This document shows, piece by piece, positions 1 through 10,000 of a DNA stretch of 26,079 bases. A program made the position numbers and the translations under genes. A model generated the notes under the pieces. That model did not search any database and had not been told where the DNA came from. It was given only the letters and a program-made list of their open reading frames with translations. Every line of letters starts with the position of its first letter. Position 1 is the first letter of the stretch. This stretch comes from an uncultured Clostridia bacterium (GTDB lineage Bacteria; Bacillota_A; Clostridia; TANB77; CAG-508), in NCBI GenBank assembly GCA_949747745.1, contig CATKFT010000157.1, positions 1 through 26,079 of the forward strand, read 5' to 3'.

Positions 1-346
1 AGATGAAACATACATAAGAGGCTTCCTTGGAAGAATGCTATTTTCAGGAGAAGAAGCATTAAAAAAAGTAAATGTTCTATCAGGAGGAGAAAAAGTAAGA
101 TGCGTGCTATCAAAAATGATGCTATCAGGAGCAAACTTCTTAATACTAGATGAACCAACAAACCATCTAGACATGGAAAGTATAACAAGTGTAAACGAAG
201 GAATGAAAAATTTTAAAGGAAACCTATTATTTACATCACACGACCACCAATTAACCCAAACAGTAGCAAATAGAATAATAGATATAAAAAGTGATAAAAT
301 AATTGATAGAGAAATTACGTATAATGAATACTTGGGAATAGAATAA
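1..346 (+). CDS. ABC-F family ATPase, C-terminal end (partial)
   Basis: This is the 3' end of a gene that enters from the left edge; its frame is open from base 2. It shows the end of a second ABC cassette: the signature LSGGEK (about 72-89), the Walker B stretch with the D-loop LILDEPTNHLD (about 149-172), and the H-loop SHD (about 236-244). The EPTNHLD form of the D-loop and the preceding GRMLFSGEEALKKV segment are typical of ABC-F proteins, soluble paired ATPases that act on the ribosome and have no membrane domain. The protein ends soon after the second cassette, with no long C-terminal coiled coil, as in EttA/YbiT-like rather than Uup-like members. Which ABC-F subgroup it belongs to cannot be decided from the fragment. 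Confidence 0.9.
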   Translation, partial: DETYIRGFLGRMLFSGEEALKKVNVLSGGEKVRCVLSKMMLSGANFLILDEPTNHLDMESITSVNEGMKNFKGNLLFTSHDHQLTQTVANRIIDIKSDKIIDREITYNEYLGIE

Positions 347-351
347 AAATA

Positions 352-389
352 AAAAAATAAGAAACATATTGACGAGTTTCTTATTTTTT
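352..389 (+). terminator. Intrinsic terminator after the ABC-F gene
   Basis: A perfect 14-bp AT-rich stem (352-365 with 376-389) with a 10-nt loop lies 5 nt after the stop. The right arm ends in a T run. The arms carry A runs and T runs at opposite ends, so it could work in both directions. Confidence 0.7.
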
Positions 390-399
390 ATGGTATAAT
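369..399 (+). promoter_or_regulatory. Promoter of tex
   Basis: A -35-like TTGACG at 369-374 lies in the loop of the preceding terminator. A consensus -10 TATAAT at 394-399 is preceded by an extended -10 TGG. The spacer is 19 nt, longer than ideal, so the extended -10 is probably the main determinant. Confidence 0.55.
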
Positions 400-426
400 T
401 ACAAAAAACAAAAAGGAAAGGAAATA

Positions 427-2580
427 ATGATGGACAAAATAATACAAACAATAGCAAATGAATTAAACGTAAAATATGGACAAGTAGAAAATACAGTTAA
501 ACTAATTGATGATGGAAACACAATTCCATTTATAGCACGTTACAGAAAAGAAGTTACAGGAGGGCTTTCAGATGAAACATTAAGAGAATTAGGGGAAAGA
601 TTAACATATCTTAGAAATTTACAAAACAGAAAAGAAGAAGTAACAAAATCAATAGAAGCACAAGGAAAATTAACAGAGGAAATAATAAAAAATTTAGAAA
701 ATGCAATAACACTTGCAGAAGTAGAAGACATATATAGACCATACAAACAAAAGAAAAGAACACGTGCAACAATTGCAAAAGAAAAAGGATTAGAACCTTT
801 AGCTAATACAATATATGAACAAGAAGAAACACATAAAATACAAGAAATAGCAAGAAAATACATAAACGAGGAAAAAGGTGTAAAAAATGAAGAAGAAGCA
901 ATTGCTGGAGCACTAGATATAATAGCAGAAAACATATCAGATAATGCAGACTATAGAAAAGCATTAAAAAGAATTTATTATAGAGAATCAATGATACAAA
1001 CAAAAGCTACAAAACCAGAAGAAAAATCAACATATGATATGTATTACGATTTTAAAGAAAGTGTAAACAAACTTCCAAGCCACAGAATACTTGCAATAAA
1101 TAGAGGAGAAAAAGAAGAATATTTAAAAGTGAAAATAGAAAAACCAGAAGACAAAATAATAGAACTACTAGAAAAAAGAATAATAAAAAAACAAGGAAAC
1201 TATAAAGAATATTTACAAACAGCAATACAAGATTCATGGAAAAGGCTAATAGAAAGCTCAATAGATAGAGAAATAAGAGCAGATTTAACTGAAAAAGCAG
1301 AACTACAAGCAATAAAAGTATTTGGAAAAAATGCGAAACAACTACTACTTGGAGCACCACTAAAAGGATTAACAGTAATAGGATTTGACCCAGCATATAG
1401 AACTGGATGTAAAATTGCTATAATAGATGAAACAGGAAAAGTATTAGACACAACAACAATATATCCAACAGAACCACAAAACGATATAGAAGGAGCAAAA
1501 AAGGTATTACTTGGGCTAATAAAAAAGCATAAAGTAAACATGATAGCAATAGGAAATGGAACAGCATCAAGAGAATCAGAAATGTTTGTAGCAAATCTAA
1601 TAAAAGAAGTAGACCATGAAGTACACTATGCAATAGTATCAGAAGCAGGAGCAAGTGTATATTCAGCTTCAAAATTAGCAACAGAAGAATACCCAGACAT
1701 AAATGTATCATTAAGAGGAGCAATATCTATAGCAAGACGTTTACAAGACCCATTAGCAGAACTTGTAAAAATAGATCCTAAAGCCATAGGAGTAGGACAA
1801 TATCAACATGATGTAAACCAAAAACAACTAGAAGAAAGCCTAACAGGAGTAGTAGAAGATGCAGTAAATAAAGTAGGAGTAGATGTAAACACAGCAACAC
1901 CATCATTACTTTCATATGTAGCAGGACTTAACAAAACAATAAGCAAAAACATAGTACAATATAGAGACGAATTTGGAAAAATAAAACAAAGAAAAGAACT
2001 ATTAAAAGTACCAAAACTAGGAAAAGTAGCATATGAGCAATGTGCAGGATTTATAAGAATATATGATGGAGAAAATCCACTTGAAATAACAGGAGTACAT
2101 CCAGAAAGCTATGAAAAAGCAGAAAAACTATTACAAAAATTAAACTATAATATAGAAGACATAAAAGATAAAGAAAAACTTACAAAATTAAAACAAGAAT
2201 TATCTAATTTAAATATAAAGCAAACAGCAGAAGAGCTAGAAATAGGAGAAATGACACTGCAAGATATAATAGGAGAACTAACAAAACCAGGAAGAGACCC
2301 ACGTGAAGATATGCCAAAACCAATATTAAGAAATGACATATTAAAAATAGAAGACCTAAAAGAAGGAATGATACTATCAGGAACAGTAAGAAACGTAATA
2401 GACTTTGGAGCGTTTATAGATATAGGGGTAAAACATGATGGGCTAGTACACATATCTGAAATGAGTGATTCTTATGTAAAAAATCCATCAAATATAGTAT
2501 CAGTAGGAGATATAGTAAAAGTAAAAATAATAGGAATAGATTTAGAAAGAGGGAAAGTAAAATTAAGCATGAAAATATAA
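427..2580 (+). CDS. tex: Tex family RNA-binding transcription accessory protein
   Basis: The 717-aa product has the usual Tex length and domain order. There is a helical N-terminal region (about 1-310) with a motif resembling GNTIPFIARYRKEVTGGLSDE. This is followed by a YqgF/RNase H-like domain starting at VIGFDPAYRTGCK (about 315-425), helix-hairpin-helix segments around LSYVAGLNKTISKNIV and KLGKVAYEQCAGF, and a C-terminal S1 domain (about 640-717, GTVRNVIDFGAFIDIGVKHDG). Tex proteins bind nucleic acid and associate with transcription/translation complexes; the exact role is unsettled. Two consecutive ATG codons (427 and 430) follow an AAAGGAAAGGA ribosome binding site, so either could start translation. 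The gene is free of in-frame CGG over 718 codons. It appears monocistronic, with its own promoter. Confidence 0.93.
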   Translation: MMDKIIQTIANELNVKYGQVENTVKLIDDGNTIPFIARYRKEVTGGLSDETLRELGERLTYLRNLQNRKEEVTKSIEAQGKLTEEIIKNLENAITLAEVEDIYRPYKQKKRTRATIAKEKGLEPLANTIYEQEETHKIQEIARKYINEEKGVKNEEEAIAGALDIIAENISDNADYRKALKRIYYRESMIQTKATKPEEKSTYDMYYDFKESVNKLPSHRILAINRGEKEEYLKVKIEKPEDKIIELLEKRIIKKQGNYKEYLQTAIQDSWKRLIESSIDREIRADLTEKAELQAIKVFGKNAKQLLLGAPLKGLTVIGFDPAYRTGCKIAIIDETGKVLDTTTIYPTEPQNDIEGAKKVLLGLIKKHKVNMIAIGNGTASRESEMFVANLIKEVDHEVHYAIVSEAGASVYSASKLATEEYPDINVSLRGAISIARRLQDPLAELVKIDPKAIGVGQYQHDVNQKQLEESLTGVVEDAVNKVGVDVNTATPSLLSYVAGLNKTISKNIVQYRDEFGKIKQRKELLKVPKLGKVAYEQCAGFIRIYDGENPLEITGVHPESYEKAEKLLQKLNYNIEDIKDKEKLTKLKQELSNLNIKQTAEELEIGEMTLQDIIGELTKPGRDPREDMPKPILRNDILKIEDLKEGMILSGTVRNVIDFGAFIDIGVKHDGLVHISEMSDSYVKNPSNIVSVGDIVKVKIIGIDLERGKVKLSMKI

Positions 2581-2581
2581 A

Positions 2582-2610
2582 TTGAATTTATGTAAAATTT
2601 ATGTTATAAT
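2582..2610 (+). promoter_or_regulatory. Promoter of the small coiled-coil gene
   Basis: TTGAAT (2582-2587), a 17-nt spacer, then TATAAT (2605-2610) with extended -10 TGT. It lies directly after the tex stop and before a strong AAAGGAG ribosome binding site at 2630-2636. Confidence 0.65.
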
Positions 2611-2643
2611 TCTACTATCAATCAAAAAGAAAGGAGTATAACT

Positions 2644-3003
2644 ATGGAGCCTATGTTTGTAAAAGTAGAGGGGGATAAAGAAGGAACTATTCGGATTGAC
2701 TCTAGTTTTAAAGAAATAGGAGGGGCAAAATCCATAGAAATTGCGATAGCTATAATTAAATCGCAAATAGCAAAAGTTCCAGTTCCCAGTAATAAAGTAA
2801 ACGAGTGGAGAGAGCTAAACCAAAAAGTTCTAGATAATTTAGAAGAAATGTCTAGAAAAGCCAAAAAAATGGAAACTCTTTCCGAACAAGAAGAAAAGAT
2901 AAAAGAAAAAGAAAAACAAATCAGTGAGTTAAAAAAGGCAATAAGTGAACTTGAAGCACAAATACAAAGGGAACAAGAACAAAAGCAGTTAGTAGAAGAA
3001 TAA
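2644..3003 (+). CDS. Small hypothetical protein with C-terminal coiled coil
   Basis: I do not recognise the family. The 119-aa product has a globular N-terminal part (1-70) and a charged, heptad-like C-terminal helix (about 75-119) rich in Glu, Lys and Gln. It has no signal peptide or membrane segment, so it is probably cytoplasmic. Promoter, AAAGGAG ribosome binding site and a terminator make it a complete transcription unit. It is the only gene here with an in-frame CGG (codon 17, 2692-2694) where the frame is kept: skipping the C would reach TAG nine codons later. It also uses TCG, CCC, TCC and GAG more freely than its neighbours. This suggests, without proving it, recent acquisition from a host that reads CGG normally. 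Confidence 0.75.
   Translation: MEPMFVKVEGDKEGTIRIDSSFKEIGGAKSIEIAIAIIKSQIAKVPVPSNKVNEWRELNQKVLDNLEEMSRKAKKMETLSEQEEKIKEKEKQISELKKAISELEAQIQREQEQKQLVEE
2692..2694 (+). other. In-frame CGG where no frameshift is needed (exception)
   Basis: Codon 17 of the small coiled-coil gene, context ATT CGG ATT. Zero-frame reading continues for a further 102 sense codons. Skipping the C gives GGA TTG ACT CTA GTT TTA AAG AAA TAG. It is the single counterexample to the CGG pattern in this window. Confidence 0.8.
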
Positions 3004-3009
3004 AAAAGA

Positions 3010-3050
3010 AATGGCAGATAGCTTAAATTAGTATCTGCCATTCCTTTTTT
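3010..3050. terminator. Bidirectional terminator between convergent genes
   Basis: An 11-bp perfect stem (3010-3020 with 3032-3042) is flanked by an A run on the left and CCTTTTTT on the right. It lies between the coiled-coil gene (+) and the DUF975 gene (-), whose stop codon overlaps the right end. Confidence 0.85.
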
Positions 3051-3792
3051 ATTCTTCTACTTTACTTTCTGTTGAACCTTTACTAAGTTCTTCATAGAAG
3101 CAAATCATACTAATCATAACATAAGGCATTAACCAAAGCATACCTATACCTAAAGTAAGACCTGCAAGTATTGACCAACCAATAAAAGTTAAACCTAGCC
3201 AGAAAAATTTCCATCTGTTACCCATCATTAAACTTTCGCTCATAGCAACAATTTCTTTACCAGACATATTAGGGTTATCATTTAAAATGTAAAATGTTAA
3301 AGAGTATAAATATCCCTTAACAATAACATAAATTAAAGAAGCAAAATAACCGATAACACTAATAAAAGCTAAAAATCCAAAACCTGCAACTCCACTTGAA
3401 GAACCAGCTATAATTCCTGATGCAATACTACCTCCAATAGAAACTGCAAGAAGAATAATAAATATCACTAATAAGCAAATAGGTAAAATCATTTTAAGAA
3501 CAGTATTACCTACTACTCCCCACACTTGTGAAAAAGAAGAAAATCCATTATTTAAAAAATCTGTATAACCAACTTCTTCACCTCTTTTAAGCTTCATAAA
3601 AGAAACTAAAAGTCCATAAGAAATAGGTGTAGAGATTACAAAAAGTAAAAGACCTCCTACTATAGGTATAAGTCTGCAAACAAAATTGATAACAAAAACA
3701 ATAATAGCATATGTTAAAGTAAGAAGTGCAGCTTTACCCCATTTTCCACTAAGAGCCTCACGAGCATTAGCTCTAATTTGTGATGCTACCAT
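3049..3792 (-). CDS. DUF975 family integral membrane protein
   Basis: The 247-aa product opens with ASQIRANAREALSGKWGKA, the characteristic DUF975 start. It then has five to six hydrophobic segments (about 21-40, 44-66, 95-125, 130-160 and 195-228) separated by short loops such as KLKRGEEVGYTDFLNNGF. The family is of unknown function and common in Bacillota. The start ATG follows a strong AAGGAGG site at 8-nt spacing. The only CGG string on its coding strand spans ATC GGT and is out of phase. It appears to be a single-gene unit ending at the shared terminator. Confidence 0.85.
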   Translation of the reverse strand: MVASQIRANAREALSGKWGKAALLTLTYAIIVFVINFVCRLIPIVGGLLLFVISTPISYGLLVSFMKLKRGEEVGYTDFLNNGFSSFSQVWGVVGNTVLKMILPICLLVIFIILLAVSIGGSIASGIIAGSSSGVAGFGFLAFISVIGYFASLIYVIVKGYLYSLTFYILNDNPNMSGKEIVAMSESLMMGNRWKFFWLGLTFIGWSILAGLTLGIGMLWLMPYVMISMICFYEELSKGSTESKVEE

Positions 3793-3925
3793 AAAACATC
3801 CTCCTTTTTTAAATTAATTTTCGACTTAAATATACATTAAATTATGTAATATGTCAATATGAATAAGTAAAAAATAGATAGAAATTTTTTAAAAATCTCT
3901 ATCTATAATATATAACTTAAAAACA

Positions 3926-4982
3926 TTAAATATACCTATTTTGGATAATAGAAATTTCATCATAATGATTTTTTAATATATCCAAAAACACATCAGCAAT
4001 TTTAGGGTCAAACTGTGTACCTTTACACCTTTCAATTTCAGCTGTAACAACATCTAGAGGAAGAGCATTTCTATAAGTTCTTTTAGATGTCATAGCATCA
4101 AAGGTATCAGCAACAGCAGCAATTCTTGCAAAAAATGGAATATTTTCACCAGCAAGTTTACTTGGGTACCCAGTACCATCATATTTTTCATGATGATGTC
4201 TAACAATAGGAATTAAATCCTGGAAAATAGTAGCAGTAGATAAAATATGAGCACCAATAGTTGGATGATTCTTAATTTCTGAATACTCATCATCAGTAAG
4301 CTTATCAGTTTTTAATAAAATACTATCAGGAACCCCAATTTTACCAACATCATGGAACAAACCACCAATACGTAAAGTTTTCAACTCATCTTCAGAAAGT
4401 CCTAAATATCTACCAATTAAAACACTATATTCAGAAACCCTATCAGAATGACCGCCTAGTATAGGCATCCTTTGCTTCAACTGTATAACGAACAGTTTGA
4501 ATACTTTCCATATAAGCACGTTCTAGCTTATCATAAGTATCTTGTAATTCTGTATTAATCTTTTTAATCAAATTCATCTGAGAAATAGCCTTAATACCAG
4601 ACTCAATAAGAAGAAGTAACTGATCAAACTTATCACTCTTTTCGCAATAACCTTGAATATCAAGACGACGAATAGTATCAAGAGGAGGAGCTAAATCCTT
4701 ATGTCCAGTAAGCAACAAAATATATAATTCCTTATTAAATTTTCTAATTTCCTCAACTACTTGATCACCATGAATAGGAGTCATAATAAAATCAAGAAGC
4801 ATTAAATCAAAATGTTCATTTTTAACCTTTTCAATAGCCTCCATAGGATCAGTAACTCCAGTAAATTCATAACCAGAACGCTTTAAAAAAATAGAAAGAG
4901 AATCAATAATACCAATTTCATCATCTACTACAATAATTTTATAACCATTAGAACTACGATTATCTAAATTACCCTTTCTCAT
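3926..4982 (-). CDS. Response regulator with HD-GYP c-di-GMP phosphodiesterase domain (joined across a CGG +1 shift)
   Basis: Joined reading is 4982-4455 plus 4453-3926, skipping one base at 4454, giving about 351 aa. The N-terminal receiver domain has the acidic pair in VVDDE, the phospho-acceptor Asp in LMLLDFIM, the LTG threonine and the CEKSD lysine. A helical linker follows, then an HD-GYP domain with HDVGK, the signature HHHEKYDGTGYP and the ADTFDAMTS stretch. HD-GYP enzymes hydrolyse cyclic di-GMP. The zero frame ends three codons after the CGG, and the second frame begins exactly at the start of the HD domain. Skipping the C gives YTRGHSDRV, the usual HD-GYP opening. ATG at 4982 is preferred to GTG at 4991 because AGGTG sits six nt upstream. 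The probable partner is the upstream histidine kinase. Confidence 0.88.
4452..4454 (-). other. CGG frameshift site 1 (RR/HD-GYP)
   Basis: Minus-strand codons ACT AGG CGG TCA TTC TGA. Skipping the C at 4454 gives AGG GGT CAT TCT, i.e. TRGHS. The P-site codon is AGG and the four-base unit is CGGT. Confidence 0.88.
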
Positions 4983-5012
4983 TATTATCACCTCATTACA
5001 TTTTATAGAAAT

Positions 5013-5041
5013 ATTATATTAGTAAAATAAAATAAAAGCAA
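5013..5041 (-). promoter_or_regulatory. Promoter of the response regulator gene
   Basis: Minus-strand TTGCTT (5036-5041), a 17-nt spacer and TATAAT (5013-5018), about 30 nt before the start codon. It would make the regulator separable from the kinase/NRPS transcript. The rest of the 4992-5193 gap shows only AT-rich sequence. Confidence 0.5.
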
Positions 5042-5193
5042 TATTAAATTCAAAATTTTACATAAAAAAAGTTATTGTTCAGACTATATTAATTTATTAA
5101 TTTTCTCAATATGTTGAAACTCTAAATTTTATTAAAATATATTAAAATTGATTTTCACAATAAAAATTTTTATAGACTGAACGGTAGATAAAA

Positions 5194-5224
5194 ATAAAAA
5201 GCCTAATATAAATTAGACTTTTTA
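5194..5224 (-). terminator. Terminator after the histidine kinase
   Basis: Minus strand reads AAAAAGTCTAAT, a short loop, then ATTAGGCTTTTT followed by more T. The stem has one mismatch, and the structure begins about 8 nt past the kinase stop codon. Confidence 0.7.
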
Positions 5225-5231
5225 TACTATA

Positions 5232-7028
5232 TTATAAAGGCAAAATAACATTAAACTTCGTACCTTTTCCAAATTCAGAATCAAAAGTAATATTTCCATT
5301 AAAATGACCACGAATAGTTGAATAAGACATAAACATACCAAGACCAGTACCATTTTTACCTTTAGTAGTAATCATCTCACGGAACAACTTATCCTTAACC
5401 TCATCTGTCATACCAGAACCATAATCCTGAACAGAAATAATAATACTATCATCATCCTTATCAACAATCAAATCAATACTTTCATTAGTTTTACCATCAT
5501 AAGCCTGAATAGCATTAGAAATCATATTATTAATAACTTGAACCAAACTATTTACATTACCATGTAAAACAGTTAAATCATCAGTATTCATCTTAATATT
5601 CATATCAATTAAAGCATTTTTTAATTCATGATTCATAAGAATATTAACACGCTTAATCAATTCATTAACAGTAAAAGTATCCTGTTCATTTTCATTTAAA
5701 GTAACAGCCTGCCCTTTAACAGCAGTAATAATATCAGACATATAAGAAGTATGAGTCTTAATTTTTTCAATCCACTCACTCATATCATGAGCAATTTCGT
5801 GGTGATCATTAAAATTAACTTCAGGGTCTTCAATAGAATAATCATATTCTTTAACAAGGTCAGTAAGCCCTTCAGCAGCACCAGCAATAGACATAATAGG
5901 AGTCTTTAAGTTATGAGCAATACCACCAACAAGTTGACCAAGAGAAGCAAGACGTTCCTTTTCAATAAGCAAATCTTGGTTTTCTTTAATAGTATTCATA
6001 TCCTCAATATGTTGAGTAATATCTTTTAAAAGAATAAGAGTACCAACATAAGAGCCATTAGACTTTATATCATTAATCTCTATATTAAAATATTTGTTAA
6101 CACTCTCAAAATGCTTTTCATAATGAAAAGTTTCATTAGAAGACTTTACCTTATTTAATATAATAAGTAAAGAATCTATATTAATTGTACGTTCATTAAA
6201 TATATGAAGAAGTTTAACAATATCAATATTTCGTACAACATTAGGCTTTAAATTAAAAGTAGTTAAAAAAGTTTCATTAAAATCAGTAACAGTATTATCT
6301 TCATTTAAAACAATATAACTATCAGAAATTCTATCAACAATTTTTTGTAAAGCAATAGGAGTAACCTTTAAAAAGTTTAGTTTAAATATAGCAAGTGAAA
6401 AGCAAATTACAGTTGCAGTAAAAGATATTGGAGTGATATAAATACTCATTGGTATTAGATTGAAACTACCTAATACATTTATTATTAAAGGAATACTAAC
6501 TCCTAATACAATCAATAACGATTGCTTTGAAAAAAGTCCAGAATTCTTTATTGAAAAGCGTAATAAATGAAATACACCTAAAAATAGTAAAGAATAAGAA
6601 TATATATTGTGTATATACATATATGGACCTTTTATAGTATCATTAAGTTTAATAGAATATACTTCATAAAACAAACAATGGTAATCGTTTGTCCATAATA
6701 AAATTAATGAAATTATAGGCATTATAAATAATAATAAATAAGACTTTTTAAATTTAATTTTTGTATTTGCAAAAATTAATCCAGTAAAAAATATAGAAAC
6801 TGGTATAAAACATGCAGATATGTATACAAAATATTCAAAAAATATAGGATTAGCATTATATTTTGATACAAAGAACATTTGTATCAAAAGCATAACGCAC
6901 CAAAATAAAAGTAATATATTATTAATAAGAAATATATATTGCAATTGAGACTTTTTCTTAAAACGCATTAAATATACAATAAAAGATATTACTACTAAAC
7001 AGCTAATTACTAAACTAATAACCTCCAT
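5232..7028 (-). CDS. Membrane-bound sensor histidine kinase (7TM N-terminus, PAS-like, HisKA/HATPase)
   Basis: 598 aa. Residues 1-220 hold about seven hydrophobic segments in the style of the 7TM histidine kinase N-terminal domain. Residues about 228-340 look like a PAS domain (SDSYIVLNEDNTVTDFNETF). The dimerisation/phosphoacceptor helix contains GGIAHNLKTP with His372. The ATPase domain has the N box (NMISNAIQA, about 501-509), DYGSGM (about 535) and GTGLGM (about 562), and ends in a normal FNVILPL. The start ATG lies one base after the NRPS stop codon and its AAGGAAGGAGAG ribosome binding site is inside the NRPS 3' end, so the two are almost certainly co-transcribed and translationally coupled. 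It probably phosphorylates the downstream receiver/HD-GYP protein. The ligand is unknown. It contains no in-frame CGG. Confidence 0.9.
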   Translation of the reverse strand: MEVISLVISCLVVISFIVYLMRFKKKSQLQYIFLINNILLLFWCVMLLIQMFFVSKYNANPIFFEYFVYISACFIPVSIFFTGLIFANTKIKFKKSYLLLFIMPIISLILLWTNDYHCLFYEVYSIKLNDTIKGPYMYIHNIYSYSLLFLGVFHLLRFSIKNSGLFSKQSLLIVLGVSIPLIINVLGSFNLIPMSIYITPISFTATVICFSLAIFKLNFLKVTPIALQKIVDRISDSYIVLNEDNTVTDFNETFLTTFNLKPNVVRNIDIVKLLHIFNERTINIDSLLIILNKVKSSNETFHYEKHFESVNKYFNIEINDIKSNGSYVGTLILLKDITQHIEDMNTIKENQDLLIEKERLASLGQLVGGIAHNLKTPIMSIAGAAEGLTDLVKEYDYSIEDPEVNFNDHHEIAHDMSEWIEKIKTHTSYMSDIITAVKGQAVTLNENEQDTFTVNELIKRVNILMNHELKNALIDMNIKMNTDDLTVLHGNVNSLVQVINNMISNAIQAYDGKTNESIDLIVDKDDDSIIISVQDYGSGMTDEVKDKLFREMITTKGKNGTGLGMFMSYSTIRGHFNGNITFDSEFGKGTKFNVILPL

Positions 7029-7029
7029 T

Positions 7030-10000
7030 TTACTCTCCTTCCTTTCTTCTTAGATAATTAATAGAATAAAAGTAATTTATAAATTTCTTTATATAATCTT
7101 CATTAATTTGAGGCCAGTTATAACCAATATTATTTAAATAATTTACAGTAAAATCAGATTCTAACTTAATATTAGATTTATAAACTAAAAGCCTATCATC
7201 ATTAAAGTCTTTAATAATCCCAGATAAGATATTACTAGAATCTTTTTTTCTTAATATCTCATCAATTTTTGCAAGAAAAATATTATTATCAACTACATTA
7301 ATATTACTATATTTATTAAATATTTTAACAAACTCATCAACATCTATATTATTATGATTAAATAGATGGAAAACTCTATTATTAGAATTACTATATTCCA
7401 TAATTTTAATAATAGCATTAGCACAACTATCTATAGGAGTAAATTCCATATATGCATTAAAAAGATAATCTGGAATATATCCAACTAATGCAAAAGATAA
7501 AAGTCTACTAATATAAGCATTTTCATAAACATTAGGTTGAAATTTTCCATCACTAAATCTATTCATAAGGTTTCCAACTCTAAAAATATAACCATCTAAA
7601 CCATTAAGAATAGAATTAAAAACTAATCTTTCAGCTTCAAATTTACTTCTTACATATACATTATCTAAAGACTGCCCTATATAAAATTTATCTTCAGTAA
7701 AAGTAACTTCATCTTTAAAATCCTGTTCAATATAAGATTGGTCAACTAATCCATTACCAGAAACACTTAAAGTTGAAACATGATAAAAACGTTTATCATA
7801 TTGCATACAAAACTTAACTAAATTTTCAACACCAGTAACATTAACTTTTTTAAAATTACTATAATCACCATAATGACTAACTTTAGCAGCACAATTAATT
7901 ACACAAGACACACTATTTGATAAATCATAAAGTTCATTATTAGATAAACCTAAATTTTCAATACAAATATCTGAATTAACAATAATAATTCTACTTCCAA
8001 TCATATCATCATATTTATTACCAAAATAGAAATGCAATTTATTAATAAATTTATTTTCAAGAGTTAACCCAGGTTCTGGACGTATTAAACAATATGCAAT
8101 TCCACTTTCATTAGTTAAAAATGCATCTAAAACATGAGCACCTAAAAAACCAGTAGCACCAGAAAGTATAATATTACCTAAAGATTTATAAGAAAAAGCA
8201 TTAGGCATAACAATACCTTTTTTTAAAATATCATCAAATTTTGCAAAATCTTTAGCATCCAATATATCAGCTTTACCTTTTTTATTATTCTGTATTCTAT
8301 CAGCTAAATCTTTAACAGTTGAATACATAAAAACATCAGAATAAGTAATATTATCGCATAATTTAAGTAACTCAATTTGTAAATTAATAGCAAGTAAAGA
8401 ATCCCCACCTAATTCAAAGAAATTATCATTTATACCAATAGGAGAAACAGATAGTAAACTTTGAAAAATATTTGTAATTTGCAATTGTAATCTACCCTTA
8501 GGTGCAATATATTCTGTACTAGAACTATTAATAACAGGAGAAGGCAGAGCCTTTTTATTAATCTTTCCATTATTTAAATATGGCATTTCATCAAGAATAA
8601 CAAAATAAGAAGGCACCATATATTTAGGTAACATATCCTTTAAAAACTCTCTTAATTTATTTGTAGAAATCCTATCTTTAACAGTTAAATAAGCAACAAT
8701 AAATTGTCTATCATTCATATCTTTTGTTGCAGTAATAACACACTTATCAACATTTGGATATTTTAAAATACAACTTTCAATTTCGCCAAGCTCTATTCTA
8801 AGCCCTCTAATTTTTACTTGGTTATCAATTCTACCTATATAATCAATTTCCCCATTAGGTAAATATTTAACTAAATCACCAGTTCTATAAATAGTAGAAT
8901 TATCAAAAGGACTTTTTATAAACCTTTCTTGTGTCATTTCTTTATTATTAATATATTCTATACCAACACCATCTCCGCCAATGAATAATTCTCCAGGAAT
9001 ACCTATTGGACATAAATTCATATCTTTATCTAAGATATAAAAATTAGTGTTAGAAAGAGGCTTACCAATAGTAATTTTTTTATAATTTGTAACATCAGTA
9101 AAGCTAGAAAATACAGTAGTTTCAGAAGGACCATATCCATTATAAACAGTAATATCACCCAACTCTAAAATACTATCTAATAAATCTTTTGGTAATGCTT
9201 CTCCAGCAAGTACAATATATTTTAAATCACATAAATTAGGCATAATATTTCTATTATTCATAAATATATGCATTCTTGAAGGTGTCATTTGAATAGCTTT
9301 AATATCATTTTTAGCAATCAATTCGTTTAGAAGATTTGGAGTATTTTGTTCTAACTCATTAGCAAGCACAATTTTCAAACCTCTTTGCAAGCAAATTAAA
9401 GTTTCAAAAATAAAAATATCAAAACTTATAGTAGTAATAGAAGCAATAGCCATATTTGAATACTCATTTTTTAAAAAATCTACTTTATTATTTAAATAGC
9501 AAGCTAAATTAGTTAAAGCCTTATTATTTAACATAACACCCTTTGGAGTCCCAGTAGAACCAGAAGTATAAATAATATAAGCAGGAAGAGATAAATCAGC
9601 AGTTAAATTTAAATTTTCTACACTACAATTATAAATTTGAGAATTATCCAATTTCACATTAATATAATTATTAACTATAACATTATTAGAAATATCTTCA
9701 AAAGTTAATAAAGTACTAGCATTACTATTATTTAACATATAATTAATTCTATCTTTAGGCAATGTTGGATCAATAGGAATATAGCAAGCATTTAATTTTA
9801 AAGTAGCAAGCATACTAATTAAAATCTCAACAGAGCGAGGTAGCATAATGCCAACTATAGAATTTTGTTTAATACCAGAATCTAGCATAAATTTTGCTAA
9901 CTGATTAGCTTTTTTATTTAATTCTTCATAAGTTAATTTTTTATCTTCAAAAACAACTGCAATATTATCAGGAGTTTTTTCTACTTGCTCTTCAAATAAT

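Noticed and set aside
1052..1723. Long minus-strand ORFs opposite tex and similar Leu/Phe-rich ORFs elsewhere
   Set aside because: Their composition is that of shadows of A-rich coding strands; they lack ribosome binding sites and family motifs.
4983..4991. GTG start at 4991 for the response regulator
   Set aside because: It overlaps the AGGTG ribosome binding site that correctly spaces ATG 4982.
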